Below are positions 16,222-16,314 of a DNA stretch of 16,314 nt, one piece after another. The DNA comes from Thermoplasmatales archaeon UBA509. Its GTDB lineage: Archaea; Thermoplasmatota; Thermoplasmata; Thermoplasmatales; Thermoplasmataceae. The translations under genes and the position numbers were made by a program. The first letter of the stretch is position 1, and every line of letters begins with the position of its first letter. The stretch lies in NCBI GenBank assembly GCA_002498845.1, contig DAJC01000023.1:42055-58368 (forward strand). Reading direction: 5' to 3'. The notes under the pieces were generated by a model that saw nothing but the letters and a program-made list of their open reading frames with translations, did not search any database and was not told where the DNA came from.

Positions 16222-16241
16222 CTGAGACCATAAGCTGTCAA

Positions 16242-16314
16242 GCCGTGATAGCTCAGTAGGGAGAGCGCCAGACTGAAGATCTGGAGGTCGCTGGTTCAAT
16301 CCCGGCTCACGGCA
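16242..16314 (+). tRNA. tRNA-Phe (anticodon GAA)
   Basis: Complete 73-base cloverleaf ending at the last base of the window: acceptor GCCGTGA/TCACGGC, D stem GCTC/GAGC, anticodon arm CCAGA-CTGAAGA-TCTGG (anticodon GAA), and T arm GCTGG-TTCAATC-CCGGC with one G-U pair. The discriminator is A. There is no intron, and whether CCA is encoded lies outside the window. Confidence 0.97.

Overview
The window looks like part of a chromosome from an archaeon of the Thermoplasmatales (Euryarchaeota), of moderate GC. Four things point there. A zinc-containing 7Fe ferredoxin is present. A 23S rRNA gene stands alone, with its own promoter and no 16S gene upstream. Archaeal information-processing proteins (NAC, class I CCA-adding enzyme, DUF99) are encoded. 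AT-rich TATA boxes sit about 25 bases before many starts, several of which look leaderless. I cannot name the genus from sequence alone.

Layout. Bases 1-3000 hold the 23S rRNA on the minus strand, with its terminator at the left edge and a leader and promoter at 3001-3180. Divergent from it on the plus strand are a DUF99/endonuclease dU-like gene and a Bat-type helix-turn-helix regulator (3311-4592). Two minus-strand genes follow: a NifX-like small protein and purM (4598-6039). The plus-strand zinc ferredoxin is at 6299-6730. A minus-strand pair, an APC-family permease and a tightly coupled two-helix membrane protein, occupies 6932-8906. A secreted cupredoxin related to cytochrome oxidase subunit II lies divergent at 9213-9869. 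Formate-tetrahydrofolate ligase (minus) and a sulfite-oxidase-like molybdoenzyme (plus) are divergent at 9975-12331. Then come tRNA-Gln(TTG) and, nine bases later, a Urm1/ThiS/SAMP-like beta-grasp gene (12514-12796). A minus-strand NAC-CCA operon (12826-14489) and an MFS transporter (14640-15884) follow. A 357-base gap without a convincing gene leads to tRNA-Phe(GAA), which ends exactly at the window edge.

How genes may work together. The most suggestive neighbourhood is tRNA-Gln(UUG) with the ubiquitin-like sulfur-carrier gene. In eukaryotes Urm1, and in haloarchaea SAMP2, supply sulfur for 2-thiouridine at U34; in eukaryotes the targets are the Lys, Glu and Gln tRNAs with UUN anticodons. 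Here carrier and probable substrate appear to share a transcript, and the tRNA CCA-adding enzyme converges on them. The NAC and CCA genes overlap by four bases, coupling a ribosome-associated chaperone with tRNA maturation. PurM and Fhs both belong to purine and one-carbon metabolism but are not adjacent. No CRISPR array, intact insertion sequence or clear new defence system is visible; this is mostly core chromosome with a few unusual details.
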